Assembly (NCBI GenBank): GCA_009786675.1
Contig: WQRP01000083.1
Span: forward strand, 1 to 6,907
From: Treponema sp.
Lineage (GTDB): Bacteria; Spirochaetota; Spirochaetia; Treponematales; Breznakiellaceae
Direction: 5' to 3'
Length of the DNA: 6,907 bases
Shown: positions 1 through 4,890 of the stretch, in pieces
How the letters are laid out: every line of letters begins with the position of its first letter
Position numbering within the stretch: position 1 is the stretch's first letter
Notes under the pieces: generated by a model
The model's database searches: none
Told to the model about the DNA's origin: nothing
The model's input: only the letters and a program-made list of their open reading frames with translations
Translations under genes and position numbers: made by a program

Positions 1-12
1 GCGATAAGGGAA

Positions 13-273
13 ATGGTTCGCTACCTGACGCGGCCAAAACTGGCGGCGGTCGAGCCCCTGGCGGATTACCGGTTGCTTCTTACCTACGACAACGGCGAGC
101 GGAGGGTTTTTGACGTGGGTCCGTATCTGGGGACAAAACCGTATGACGAGCTTAAGGACGCGAACCTTTTCGGCAGGGCGCGGATCTCCGGGTTCAAGGT
201 GGAGTGGCGGCCCAGGCTGGACATGGACGCCGATCCCCTGTATTTTGACAGTGTGCCCGTCGCCCCGGGATGA
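13..273 (+). CDS. DUF2442 domain-containing protein
   Basis: A small soluble protein of 86 residues that fits the DUF2442 family. The pattern is a short N-terminal strand, then a stretch around residues 13-37 that reads as 'plADYRLLLTYDNGERRVFDVGPYL' (typical of the family's Y.L.l.f.nGe.r.fd...yl core), and a C-terminal 'W...ldmdpd.LY.dsvpv'-like end. The function of DUF2442 proteins is not established; they often sit beside DUF4160 genes in pairs that resemble toxin-antitoxin modules. A TAA at 5-7 could end such a partner upstream, but too little sequence is present to tell. The ATG at 13 matches the usual family start, but the purine run AAGGGA (6-11) lies too close to serve it well, and the frame is open to the window's left edge, so the true start could lie outside. 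The next gene follows after 27 bases on the same strand. Confidence 0.8.
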   Translation: MVRYLTRPKLAAVEPLADYRLLLTYDNGERRVFDVGPYLGTKPYDELKDANLFGRARISGFKVEWRPRLDMDADPLYFDSVPVAPG

Positions 274-300
274 CCCGTTCGACGGGAAAGGATGGTTTAC

Positions 301-825
301 ATGAGGATAATTTTCGTCGCAATCGCATCCTGCATTTTGCTGTACGGATGCAGCCTGTCGCCACCCTGTCCCAAGGTTATTTTCGATCGCGCGGCTTTTG
401 ATAGCGCGAAAGATGCCTGGGACGCGGAAGGGATCACAAGCTACACGTTCACGGTATTTGAATTCCACGGCAGCCCAATCCCCTCTTTTCGCGCAACGGT
501 GACCGAGGGGGAGCTTAGCGAAATGGATCTTGTTGCGGGTACGGATTTCTGGTCGGACGAACAGTTGGCCGATTTCCTCGACGATTTCCGCACGAGGGGG
601 ACAATACCTTCCGTGTTTGACTGGATTTTATCCGAATACGAGGAAGCCATCGCGAAATTGGGGACAATGAGGCGGGGCTTGGTTTTGCACATCGACGTAA
701 AATACAACGCCGAATACCATTTTCCGGAGAAGGTGCTGTTCGATGTCAGCAGTACCGAGCACCTGTTGATTGGCACGGGGCGTTCTTTCGAGATAAAAAC
801 CTTTCAACCCCAGCCTGCACCCTAA
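301..825 (+). CDS. DUF6174-like lipoprotein
   Basis: A predicted lipoprotein of 174 residues. I chose the ATG at 301 because AAGGA (288-292) lies 8 bases before it; the in-frame ATG at 292 would overlap that ribosome-binding site. Residues 1-16 form a short hydrophobic signal peptide ending in a lipobox LLYG-C with Cys17 as the predicted lipidated residue; Tyr at -2 is tolerated by the looser spirochaetal lipobox. The mature part resembles DUF6174: an opening 'W...GI.SYTFTV' (near residues 37-52), a 'vtvteGel' turn, a central helix-rich segment, and a late 'HIDVKYNAEYHFPEKVLFD' block like the family's 'v.yd..yg.P..i..d' end. The biochemical role of that family is unknown. The gene ends 15 bases before the damaged kinase-like gene, so the two were probably co-transcribed. 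Family call is from pattern recognition only. Confidence 0.7.
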   Translation: MRIIFVAIASCILLYGCSLSPPCPKVIFDRAAFDSAKDAWDAEGITSYTFTVFEFHGSPIPSFRATVTEGELSEMDLVAGTDFWSDEQLADFLDDFRTRGTIPSVFDWILSEYEEAIAKLGTMRRGLVLHIDVKYNAEYHFPEKVLFDVSSTEHLLIGTGRSFEIKTFQPQPAP

Positions 826-840
826 AAAAGGAAGGCGGTA

Positions 841-1019
841 ATGGCAAATGTCATCCACATCGTTGGCACGTCCGGCGCGGGAACCTCCACGCTGGCGCGC
901 GCGCTGGAACGTGGGCGAGGAATGGCTCGGGCGGCTGCCCTGCCCCGTGCTGCGGCTGGACGGCTCAATGCCGGTCGAGGGGTTGCTGGGGGAGAGGGGG
1001 AAAGCGTTGGGGGGGGTAG
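841..1019 (+). pseudogene. Remnant of a P-loop nucleotide-kinase-like gene
   Basis: The reading frame starts well: GGAAGG (830-835) precedes an ATG at 841, and the first residues, MANVIHIVGTSGAGTSTLARALE, contain a Walker-A-like loop GTSGAGTS in which the usual Lys is Thr. That start is typical of small AAA-type nucleotide-kinase-like proteins of about 180 residues. After about residue 23 the frame turns into low-complexity Ala/Arg/Gly. In another frame, from about 905 to 980, a convincing family-like C terminus appears: 'EEWLGRLPCPVLRLDGSMPVEG'. So head and tail are joined out of frame near 904-910, with the central 140-160 or so codons (my estimate from family length) missing. The tail frame would also meet a TAG at 1017-1019 if the G8 run (1009-1016) were one base shorter. 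The start signals are intact, so a nonsense peptide may still be made. The deletion is inferred; the two frames are directly visible. Confidence 0.65.
979..1016 (+). other. Four-tract G-rich block, possible G-quadruplex
   Basis: Four runs of at least four G lie close together: 979-982, 988-992, 996-1000 and 1009-1016, with loops of 5, 3 and 8 bases. This meets common G-quadruplex spacing except that the last loop is slightly long. The block is at the tail of the broken kinase-like gene on the plus strand, immediately before a strong hairpin. Folding is inferred, not shown. Confidence 0.45.
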
Positions 1020-1041
1020 GACGCGCCCCGTGGGCGCGTCC
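1019..1041. terminator. Perfect 10-bp hairpin between converging genes
   Basis: GGACGCGCCC (1019-1028), a three-base loop CGT, then GGGCGCGTCC (1032-1041) form a perfect GC-rich stem. It lies 20 bases beyond the stop of the minus-strand lipoprotein gene (stop codon 1062-1064) and after the plus-strand kinase remnant, the usual place for a terminator serving both directions. No U-tract follows on either strand (the minus side continues into a C-run), so it is not a canonical intrinsic terminator; it could protect 3' ends or act with another factor. Confidence 0.4.
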
Positions 1042-1061
1042 CTGGCAAAAGCCCTGCGTTG

Positions 1062-1508
1062 TTACCTGGTTCCCACGAAAATCACTTCGCCGTCGTCTTC
1101 ATCCCTAATCGTAAGGGTTTGGCCGCTAATCGTGTAGGTAAACCAAACCTCGCTTTCGGATTGACCATAGGCCGAGACCGTAACGGTAATGTTGCCACCG
1201 GATGCCGAAACCTTTGTAGTGGCACCCCCGGCTATGTTCCCCATTACCATAAAATTAAGGCCAAGCGCAAACGCGCCGGCGTTGGTGCCCGAATCGCTTG
1301 GGGACTCGACGCCGCTGGCCGTAAAGATCAGGGTACCGTTCTCCTCGTCGCCGACCCACGTGTGACGCAGGGCCGATTCGAAGCTTAGGCTGCCGGAGGC
1401 GCCGAAAAGGTCGACGTCGCCGTCGTCGTTGACGCGGCAACCCGCGAACGAAACCCCGATTATCACCGACACGGCGACAATCCCAAGAAACCTCAGCGTG
1501 TTTTTCAT
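1062..1508 (-). CDS. Small Treponema-type beta-rich lipoprotein
   Basis: A predicted lipoprotein of 148 residues. The start at 1508 is supported by AGGGAG (1515-1520) 6 bases upstream and by the signal peptide that begins there: MKNTLRFLGI, a hydrophobic core, and a lipobox SFAG-C with Cys24 as lipidation site. An upstream in-frame ATG at 1553 would add 15 polar residues before the signal and is rejected. The mature region starts with an acidic linker (VNDDGDVD), then 'TWVGDEENGTLIFTASGV' and alternating beta strands ending in 'YTISGQTLTIRDEDDGEVIFVG'. This GTW...G.LTF...YTVSG.TLTI plan is common to treponemal lipocalin-like lipoproteins of unknown ligand. It should be anchored in the envelope. 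It appears to be transcribed alone from a promoter near 1780-1808 with a leader of about 265 bases. Confidence 0.8.
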   Translation of the reverse strand: MKNTLRFLGIVAVSVIIGVSFAGCRVNDDGDVDLFGASGSLSFESALRHTWVGDEENGTLIFTASGVESPSDSGTNAGAFALGLNFMVMGNIAGGATTKVSASGGNITVTVSAYGQSESEVWFTYTISGQTLTIRDEDDGEVIFVGTR

Positions 1509-1525
1509 AAAACACTCCCTGGTGC

Positions 1526-1551
1526 GATTCCCGCCACGGTGGCAGGAAATC
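1526..1551 (-). promoter_or_regulatory. Hairpin just before the lipoprotein RBS
   Basis: Read on the minus strand, GATTTCC (1551-1545) pairs with GGGAATC (1532-1526) with one G-U pair, and after a bulged T, GCCA pairs with TGGC around a CCG loop. It ends 5 bases before the AGGGAG ribosome-binding site of the gene starting at 1508, so it could stabilise the message or tune translation. Function is inferred from position. Confidence 0.4.
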
Positions 1552-1563
1552 ACGAAGATTTGC

Positions 1564-1579
1564 CTGCCTTTAAAGGCAG
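1564..1579. repeat. Perfect 16-bp palindrome CTGCCTTTAAAGGCAG
   Basis: A perfect inverted repeat without spacer in the leader of the minus-strand lipoprotein gene. As DNA it has the shape of a dimeric operator; as RNA it could form an 8-bp stem only with a strained loop. It lies well downstream of the promoter candidate, which would fit a roadblock or a transcript structure. No factor can be named. Confidence 0.4.
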
Positions 1580-1581
1580 AA

Positions 1582-1600
1582 ATTACCCCAACGGGGCAAT
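1582..1600 (-). repeat. Short hairpin in the lipoprotein leader
   Basis: On the minus strand ATTGCCCC, loop GTT, GGGGTAAT forms an 8-pair stem including one G-U pair. It adjoins the palindrome at 1564-1579 and follows the inverted repeat at 1608-1621, so it belongs to a series of structures between the mini-ORF stop and the lipoprotein start. Confidence 0.35.
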
Positions 1601-1607
1601 ATACAAA

Positions 1608-1621
1608 ACGGAAAATTCCGT
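1608..1621 (-). repeat. Inverted repeat with short T run after the mini-ORF
   Basis: ACGGAA and TTCCGT arms flank two bases; on the minus strand the repeat is followed at once by TTTT (1608-1605). It starts right after the TGA of the 14-codon mini-ORF (1623-1625). The stem is short and AT-rich, so as an intrinsic terminator it would be weak; an attenuator-like role is only a possibility. Confidence 0.3.
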
Positions 1622-1622
1622 C

Positions 1623-1667
1623 TCATACCCAAAACGACGCAAGGTAAACGTTGACCCCGCTTTTCAT
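1623..1667 (-). CDS. 14-residue mini-ORF, possible leader peptide
   Basis: On the minus strand a strong ribosome-binding site, GGGAGG (1675-1680), stands 7 bases before ATG at 1667, which opens the short frame MKSGVNVYLASFWV and stops at TGA. Its sequence around the start resembles that of the lipoprotein gene 114 bases downstream (purine block, T-rich spacer, ATGAAAA). It could be a leader peptide coupled to the downstream inverted repeats, a degenerate copy of a gene start, or chance. The residues show no obvious run of one amino acid of the kind used in classical amino-acid attenuation. Such a peptide would be too short to identify by family. Confidence 0.35.
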   Translation of the reverse strand: MKSGVNVYLASFWV

Positions 1668-1750
1668 GAAAGAACCTCCCCCGCGAATCCAGGCGAATTG
1701 ACCGAATGCCAAATAAGCTTGTTTCCCCTTGAACTGCAGGATGCTGCCAG

Positions 1751-1780
1751 TTGTCAAGGCAAGGCCCATAGATTTATAGA
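1751..1780 (+). promoter_or_regulatory. Sigma-70-type promoter candidate for the TraB gene
   Basis: TTGTCA (1751-1756), an 18-base spacer and TATAGA (1775-1780) resemble -35 and -10 boxes. Transcription would start near 1787 and give a leader of roughly 130 bases to the ATG at 1915. It overlaps the minus-strand promoter candidate at 1780-1808. Confidence 0.4.
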
Positions 1781-1808
1781 ATATAAGTGGGGAGCGTCGG
1801 GTTTTCAA
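1780..1808 (-). promoter_or_regulatory. Sigma-70-type promoter candidate for the lipoprotein leader
   Basis: On the minus strand TTGAAA (1808-1803), exactly 17 bases, then TATATT (1785-1780) make a near-consensus promoter. Transcription would begin near 1773 and read through the mini-ORF and the inverted repeats to the lipoprotein start at 1508. The flanking DNA is the most AT-rich of the window, which fits a promoter region. Confidence 0.5.
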
Positions 1809-1828
1809 GAAAAAACAATTATTCTCGC

Positions 1829-1851
1829 AAAAAAAACGCCGGCACCGCCGG
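1829..1851 (-). terminator. Intrinsic terminator candidate facing the minus strand
   Basis: On the minus strand CCGGC (1851-1847), loop GGT, GCCGG (1843-1839), then CG and eight T (1836-1829). The short but pure GC stem and the long T run fit an intrinsic terminator. No minus-strand gene ends just before it: the DNA on that side is the TraB-family gene on the plus strand. It would stop antisense transcripts and shield the promoter at 1780-1808. The stem is only 5 bp. Confidence 0.45.
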
Positions 1852-1914
1852 GGAACCGCGCGCACGATGACAAATCCCGCCCGATAGGATAAGGTGTTGG
1901 AAGAGGAACATCAA

Positions 1915-2892
1915 ATGAAACGAAACCCGGTTCTTTTCCCCATTCTGGCGATGGCCGTTTTCACCCTGGCCTCCTGCGCCTCGCGGCCCGCGCCGCAGCC
2001 GCAAAGGCCGGAGATCCACGGCTTTATCTCCAGGGTCGCCCACGGCGAAAACGTGGCCTATGTCTTCGGCTCCATGCACCTGGGCAGGCCGGAATGGTTC
2101 CCCCTAAGCCCCGTCGTGGAGGACGCGATCGCCCGCGCCGACGTCTTCGCCTTCGAGGTGGACATGGCGCTTATGGCCTCGCCGGAGGTAATGGCGCACA
2201 CCGCCGGACTGATGACGCTCCCCGACGGACTGACCCTGCGGGACGTCCTGTCGCCGGAAAGCTTCCAGGGCTTTCTGGAAAGCCTGGAGATCCTTCCCAC
2301 AATCACCTACGAGATGATCGCGAACTTTACCCCGGTGGGCGCGTCGATGGTTATCGCCACGGTCGAGATGCTGCCCCTAATGGGCATCTACTCGATATAC
2401 TCGGTGGACAGCTACGTCCACGCCGTCGCCATGGCCGCCGGCAAACCCGTAATCGGCCTAAACGACATCTTCCGCGAGGTCGACCTTCTGCTCGGCGTGC
2501 CCATGGAGATACAGGCGACCATGTTCGACAGCCCGGCGGACTGGGAGGAGGTGGACTGGACGACCGCGGACTGGGACGCTATAGTCCAGTACGTCGTTGA
2601 CATGGGGCTAGTGGAGGCATACGAGACCGGGGACGCCGCAATGCTTCGGAACGCCATGGGATCGGCCTTAAGCGAAAACCCAACCCCTTTCGAGGAGCAT
2701 TTCCATCATACCAATTTCCACGTCCGCTGCCACATCTTCGCCGGCGAGATCGCCAGGCTGCTACGCGAGACCGAGGAACCCACGACCTTCTTCGTGACCG
2801 TGGGAGCCGCCCACATAATCGGCGGCGAATTCGGCAAAGTGCTTGCCCTGCTTAAGGAAATGGGCTTCGACGTCGTGCCGCTTTGGAACTAG
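1915..2892 (+). CDS. TraB/GumN family lipoprotein
   Basis: A 325-residue protein of the TraB/GumN family, whose better-known relatives (TIKI) are metal-dependent proteases; bacterial members are mostly uncharacterised. ATG 1915 is preferred over the in-frame GTG at 1894 because GAGGA (1903-1907) is 7 bases before it and a signal peptide starts there, ending in lipobox TLAS-C with Cys21 as lipid anchor. The family hallmarks are in order: a first block YVFGSMHLG with His55, an acidic strand FAFEVD (Glu81, Asp83), a middle block VDSYVHAVAMAAGKPVIGL (Asp165, GKPVIGL 176-182), and the closing VTVGAAHIIG (His300) with a helix and a final strand. After 'vigL' most relatives have Glu-Thr; here Asn183-Asp184 stand there, so a ligand may differ. 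Length is normal. The protein likely sits in the envelope facing periplasm or surface. It converges with the gene at 2889-3302. Confidence 0.85.
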   Translation: MKRNPVLFPILAMAVFTLASCASRPAPQPQRPEIHGFISRVAHGENVAYVFGSMHLGRPEWFPLSPVVEDAIARADVFAFEVDMALMASPEVMAHTAGLMTLPDGLTLRDVLSPESFQGFLESLEILPTITYEMIANFTPVGASMVIATVEMLPLMGIYSIYSVDSYVHAVAMAAGKPVIGLNDIFREVDLLLGVPMEIQATMFDSPADWEEVDWTTADWDAIVQYVVDMGLVEAYETGDAAMLRNAMGSALSENPTPFEEHFHHTNFHVRCHIFAGEIARLLRETEEPTTFFVTVGAAHIIGGEFGKVLALLKEMGFDVVPLWN

Positions 2893-3302
2893 TTGCCCGC
2901 GGCCATTTCCACGATCAGCAGGCTGAACATCGCGACGACCGCCCCCAGCAGTACCAGCAGGAAGTACGGCAGGGTGCCCAGGGCGGTGCGCGGGCAGGGC
3001 CTGTGGACCAGCCTGTGGACGCCGAACCCAAGGGCGACCAGGGAGGAGGCGACGAGCAGCAGGCCCGAGTAGCGCATCAGCCGGAGCAGCGCGAACAGCA
3101 GGGGGTCGGGAACCCCCGGGACGTACATGCTGCCGGCCATGTACAGGACGAAAAATATTGCCGAAAGGGACAGGGCATAGCGAACCGTGACTTTGACGAC
3201 GCGGGGGAAATTGCGGAGGCGGGCCTTTTTTTCCGAGCCGATCCCCGGGCGGGCCTCGGGATCGACCCTCGTTTCGCTGTTTCCCCCGGTGCTGTCGGCC
3301 AA
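2889..3302 (-). CDS. Three-helix membrane protein of unknown function
   Basis: A 137-residue protein I do not recognise. The start is TTG at 3302 with GGAGGA four bases upstream (3307-3312); no ATG is available in frame nearby. Residues 1-38 are hydrophilic and charged (cytoplasmic by the positive-inside rule, rich in Arg/Lys before the first helix). Three hydrophobic segments follow: about 40-62 (SLSAIFFVLYMAGSMYV), 68-96 (around MRYSGLLLVASSLVALGFGV), and 111-134 (LPYFLLVLLGAVVAMFSLLIVEM). A basic loop with a Cys (HRLVHRPCPRT) joins helices two and three. The hydrophobic pattern and start signal favour this strand over the opposite-strand frame, which is Gln/Gly-rich. Its stop shares the CTAG at 2889-2892 with the stop of the TraB-family gene, and it diverges from the gene at 3368. 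Codon third positions are GC-rich like its neighbours. Confidence 0.7.
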   Translation of the reverse strand: MADSTGGNSETRVDPEARPGIGSEKKARLRNFPRVVKVTVRYALSLSAIFFVLYMAGSMYVPGVPDPLLFALLRLMRYSGLLLVASSLVALGFGVHRLVHRPCPRTALGTLPYFLLVLLGAVVAMFSLLIVEMAAGN

Positions 3303-3327
3303 ACCTTCCTCCTGGTCGCGCGCTCGC

Positions 3328-3356
3328 TTGCAAGCCGCCGTGTTTTAGGGTATCAT
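3328..3356 (+). promoter_or_regulatory. Promoter candidate right at the start of the SPFH-like gene
   Basis: TTGCAA (3328-3333), a 17-base spacer and TATCAT (3351-3356) form a good sigma-70-type promoter. The predicted start point near 3362-3364 is only 4-6 bases before the ATG at 3368, so there would be almost no 5' leader. On the minus strand TATGAT (3357-3352) overlaps the same -10 and might serve the divergent membrane-protein gene, though its -35 is poor. Confidence 0.45.
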
Positions 3357-3367
3357 AAATCATCGCC

Positions 3368-4177
3368 ATGAAAAAGTTCCTTGCGACCCTTTTTATCCTT
3401 GTCGCGCTCGCCGGCCTCGGCCTGTTCTTTGGCTGGGCGCAGAGGGGGGTTCCCCCGGACGCCTACGGCGTCCTTAGGTCAAGGTCCCACGGGACGGATC
3501 CGGGCCTTATAGTGCCCGGCGAGTTCAGGTGGGTATGGTACAAGCTTATCCCCACGAACGCCCAGACCTCGGTTTTCCGCCTAAGGCCCGTCCAGCGGCA
3601 GGTCGGCGCGAGGGGCGCGCTCCCCTCCGGGCAGGTATATTCCGCCTTCCTGGGCATACGCGAGGACTTTTCCTGGGAGCTAAACGCCGTCATGTCCTTC
3701 CGCCTGCGGCCCGAGGCGCTGGTCCCGCTGGTCAAGGCCGGGAACATCGGCACGCAGGAGGATCTCGCCCGTTTCGAGGCATCCCTGGCCGACGAGATGG
3801 AGGCCGTCCTGCTCAGGTGGATCAACCGGGGCGACGACTTCGCCTGGCAGACCGACGCGCTGATCCAGGGCGGCGAGATTCCCGCACTGGCCGGGGAAAT
3901 CGAGAGGCGCTTTCCCCAGGTGACGGACTTCTCGCTCAGGGTAAACTCGGCCAGGCTCCCGGACTTCGCCCTGTACGAGCAGGTCAGGGCCCTGCACGGG
4001 GAATTCGTCGCCCTGCAGAAGGAGTTTATCGCCGGCGGCCTTACCGACATGGCCAGGAACCGCCTGGAGACCTTCGCCAGGATCGAGGAGCTCGAGATGT
4101 TCGGCGCCCTGCTTACCAGATTCCCGATACTACTGGAATACCTTATGATCGAGGACGGAAGGGCACGGGGCGAGTAA
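3368..4177 (+). CDS. Membrane-anchored protein with SPFH/Band-7-like region
   Basis: A 269-residue protein with one N-terminal transmembrane helix (about residues 4-24, FLATLFILVALAGLGLFFGWA) followed directly by a region that looks like the start of an SPFH (prohibitin/stomatin) domain: 'VPPDAYGVLRSRSHGTDPGLIVPGEFRWVWYKLIP', matching the family's 'v.pge.gVv...G......l.PG.h...p' plan. The rest has alternating strands and helices (FSWELNAVMSFRLRPEALVPL; a long helical part at about 128-150; a late helix at about 205-250), shaped like the second half of an SPFH domain with a helical tail. Such proteins scaffold membranes or guide proteases. The assignment is by pattern only and similarity beyond the first 60 residues is weak. 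The start has no ribosome-binding site, which fits the nearly leaderless promoter before it. It leads a same-strand run with the barrel and propeller genes. Confidence 0.6.
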   Translation: MKKFLATLFILVALAGLGLFFGWAQRGVPPDAYGVLRSRSHGTDPGLIVPGEFRWVWYKLIPTNAQTSVFRLRPVQRQVGARGALPSGQVYSAFLGIREDFSWELNAVMSFRLRPEALVPLVKAGNIGTQEDLARFEASLADEMEAVLLRWINRGDDFAWQTDALIQGGEIPALAGEIERRFPQVTDFSLRVNSARLPDFALYEQVRALHGEFVALQKEFIAGGLTDMARNRLETFARIEELEMFGALLTRFPILLEYLMIEDGRARGE

Positions 4178-4245
4178 CCCGGGCGTTTCGTCCGTTGTTA
4201 CGTTGGAAGACGCGGCGTGGCGCACCACACTAAGGAGTATGTTCG

Positions 4246-4881
4246 ATGCAAAAATCCCGGGCTCTCGTGTTTCTTCTGGCCTTTTGCTGGCTTTCCCTTC
4301 CCCTTTCCGCCCAGGAATGGGAGGAGGATTGGGATTTCGGCGCGATGGACCTGTACGCCAGGGGCGACCAGACCATCACCATCACCCTGGGGGTTGTCTT
4401 TCCCACGGTTTTCGTCTTCCGCGAAGGCGACGAGGGAACGTTGACAAGGGGGGCGCATAACTTCAGCCCCCCCGTCGGCGGCGGCGGATCGATTGCCTAC
4501 ACCCATTTCCTGGGGCCGCGCTTTTTCGTGGGCGGCGAGATAGGCATGTCGTTCAACTCCACCTTGGGCGGGAACATGCTGTACATAATACCCATCGGCC
4601 TTCACGCCGGCTGGCAGTTCCTTTTGGGGCGTTTCGAATTCCCCACGCGCCTTACGTTCGGGATAGCGCCCCAAAGCTACATAGGCCTAAACTACTTTGG
4701 CGTGTTCCTAAGGGGATCGACGTCGGCCTTCTACCGCTTCAGCCCGGAATGGTCCTTCGGCCTTAACGCCGACTGGACCTGGCTGCCGCAGCGGCCAAGA
4801 AGGGACGGAAGCCCTTCCCCGGCGGAGAACGTTGACGCGAACATATTGGGCATCACCATTTCGGCCCGCTACCATTTTTAG
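4246..4881 (+). CDS. Outer-membrane beta-barrel protein
   Basis: A 211-residue exported protein. ATG 4246 has AAGGAG (4232-4237) 8 bases upstream; an out-of-frame ATG at 4239 lies between. Residues 1-22 are a classical signal peptide ending LPLSA, with cleavage expected before Gln23 and no lipobox. The mature N terminus is acidic (QEWEEDWDF). After that come amphipathic strands with aromatic girdles: QTITITLGVVF, GSIAYTHFLGPRFFVGGEIGMSF, MLYIIPIGLHAGWQF, TRLTFGIAPQSYIGLNYFGVFL, TSAFYRFSPEWSFGLNADWTWL, and a last strand ILGITISARYHF whose C-terminal Phe is the usual signal for barrel insertion by BamA. Size fits an 8-strand barrel, as in small treponemal OmpW-like proteins, but I cannot name it. 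The next gene starts 9 bases after its stop and uses a ribosome-binding site that overlaps that stop, so the two are probably translated together. Confidence 0.75.
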   Translation: MQKSRALVFLLAFCWLSLPLSAQEWEEDWDFGAMDLYARGDQTITITLGVVFPTVFVFREGDEGTLTRGAHNFSPPVGGGGSIAYTHFLGPRFFVGGEIGMSFNSTLGGNMLYIIPIGLHAGWQFLLGRFEFPTRLTFGIAPQSYIGLNYFGVFLRGSTSAFYRFSPEWSFGLNADWTWLPQRPRRDGSPSPAENVDANILGITISARYHF

Positions 4882-4890
4882 GGAGGGAAC

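Noticed and set aside
841..1137. Intact 98-residue P-loop protein
   Set aside because: Only the first 23 or so residues look like a protein family; the remainder is low-complexity and overlaps the convergent gene, while the true C terminus lies in another frame.
1062..1553. Longer form of the small lipoprotein starting at 1553
   Set aside because: It would put 15 polar residues before the signal peptide; the ATG at 1508 has a good RBS and a normal signal sequence.
1539..1892. Plus-strand frame of 117 codons in the non-genic region
   Set aside because: It crosses the promoter candidates and inverted repeats, has no ribosome-binding site, and its residues look random. It may be open by chance.
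2761..3369. Long minus-strand frame of 202 codons
   Set aside because: It overlaps the end of the TraB-family gene and is out of frame with the hydrophobic membrane protein on the same strand; its composition is Arg/Pro/Gly-rich, as expected of a GC-rich shadow frame.
2883..3371. Plus-strand frame of 162 codons
   Set aside because: It is the antisense of the three-helix membrane protein, rich in Gln, Gly and Asp without a plausible fold, and has no ribosome-binding site.
4178..4245. Promoter or terminator between the SPFH-like and barrel genes
   Set aside because: I found no paired -35/-10 boxes with acceptable spacing and no stable stem followed by T; the 68 bases hold only the RBS of the barrel gene.
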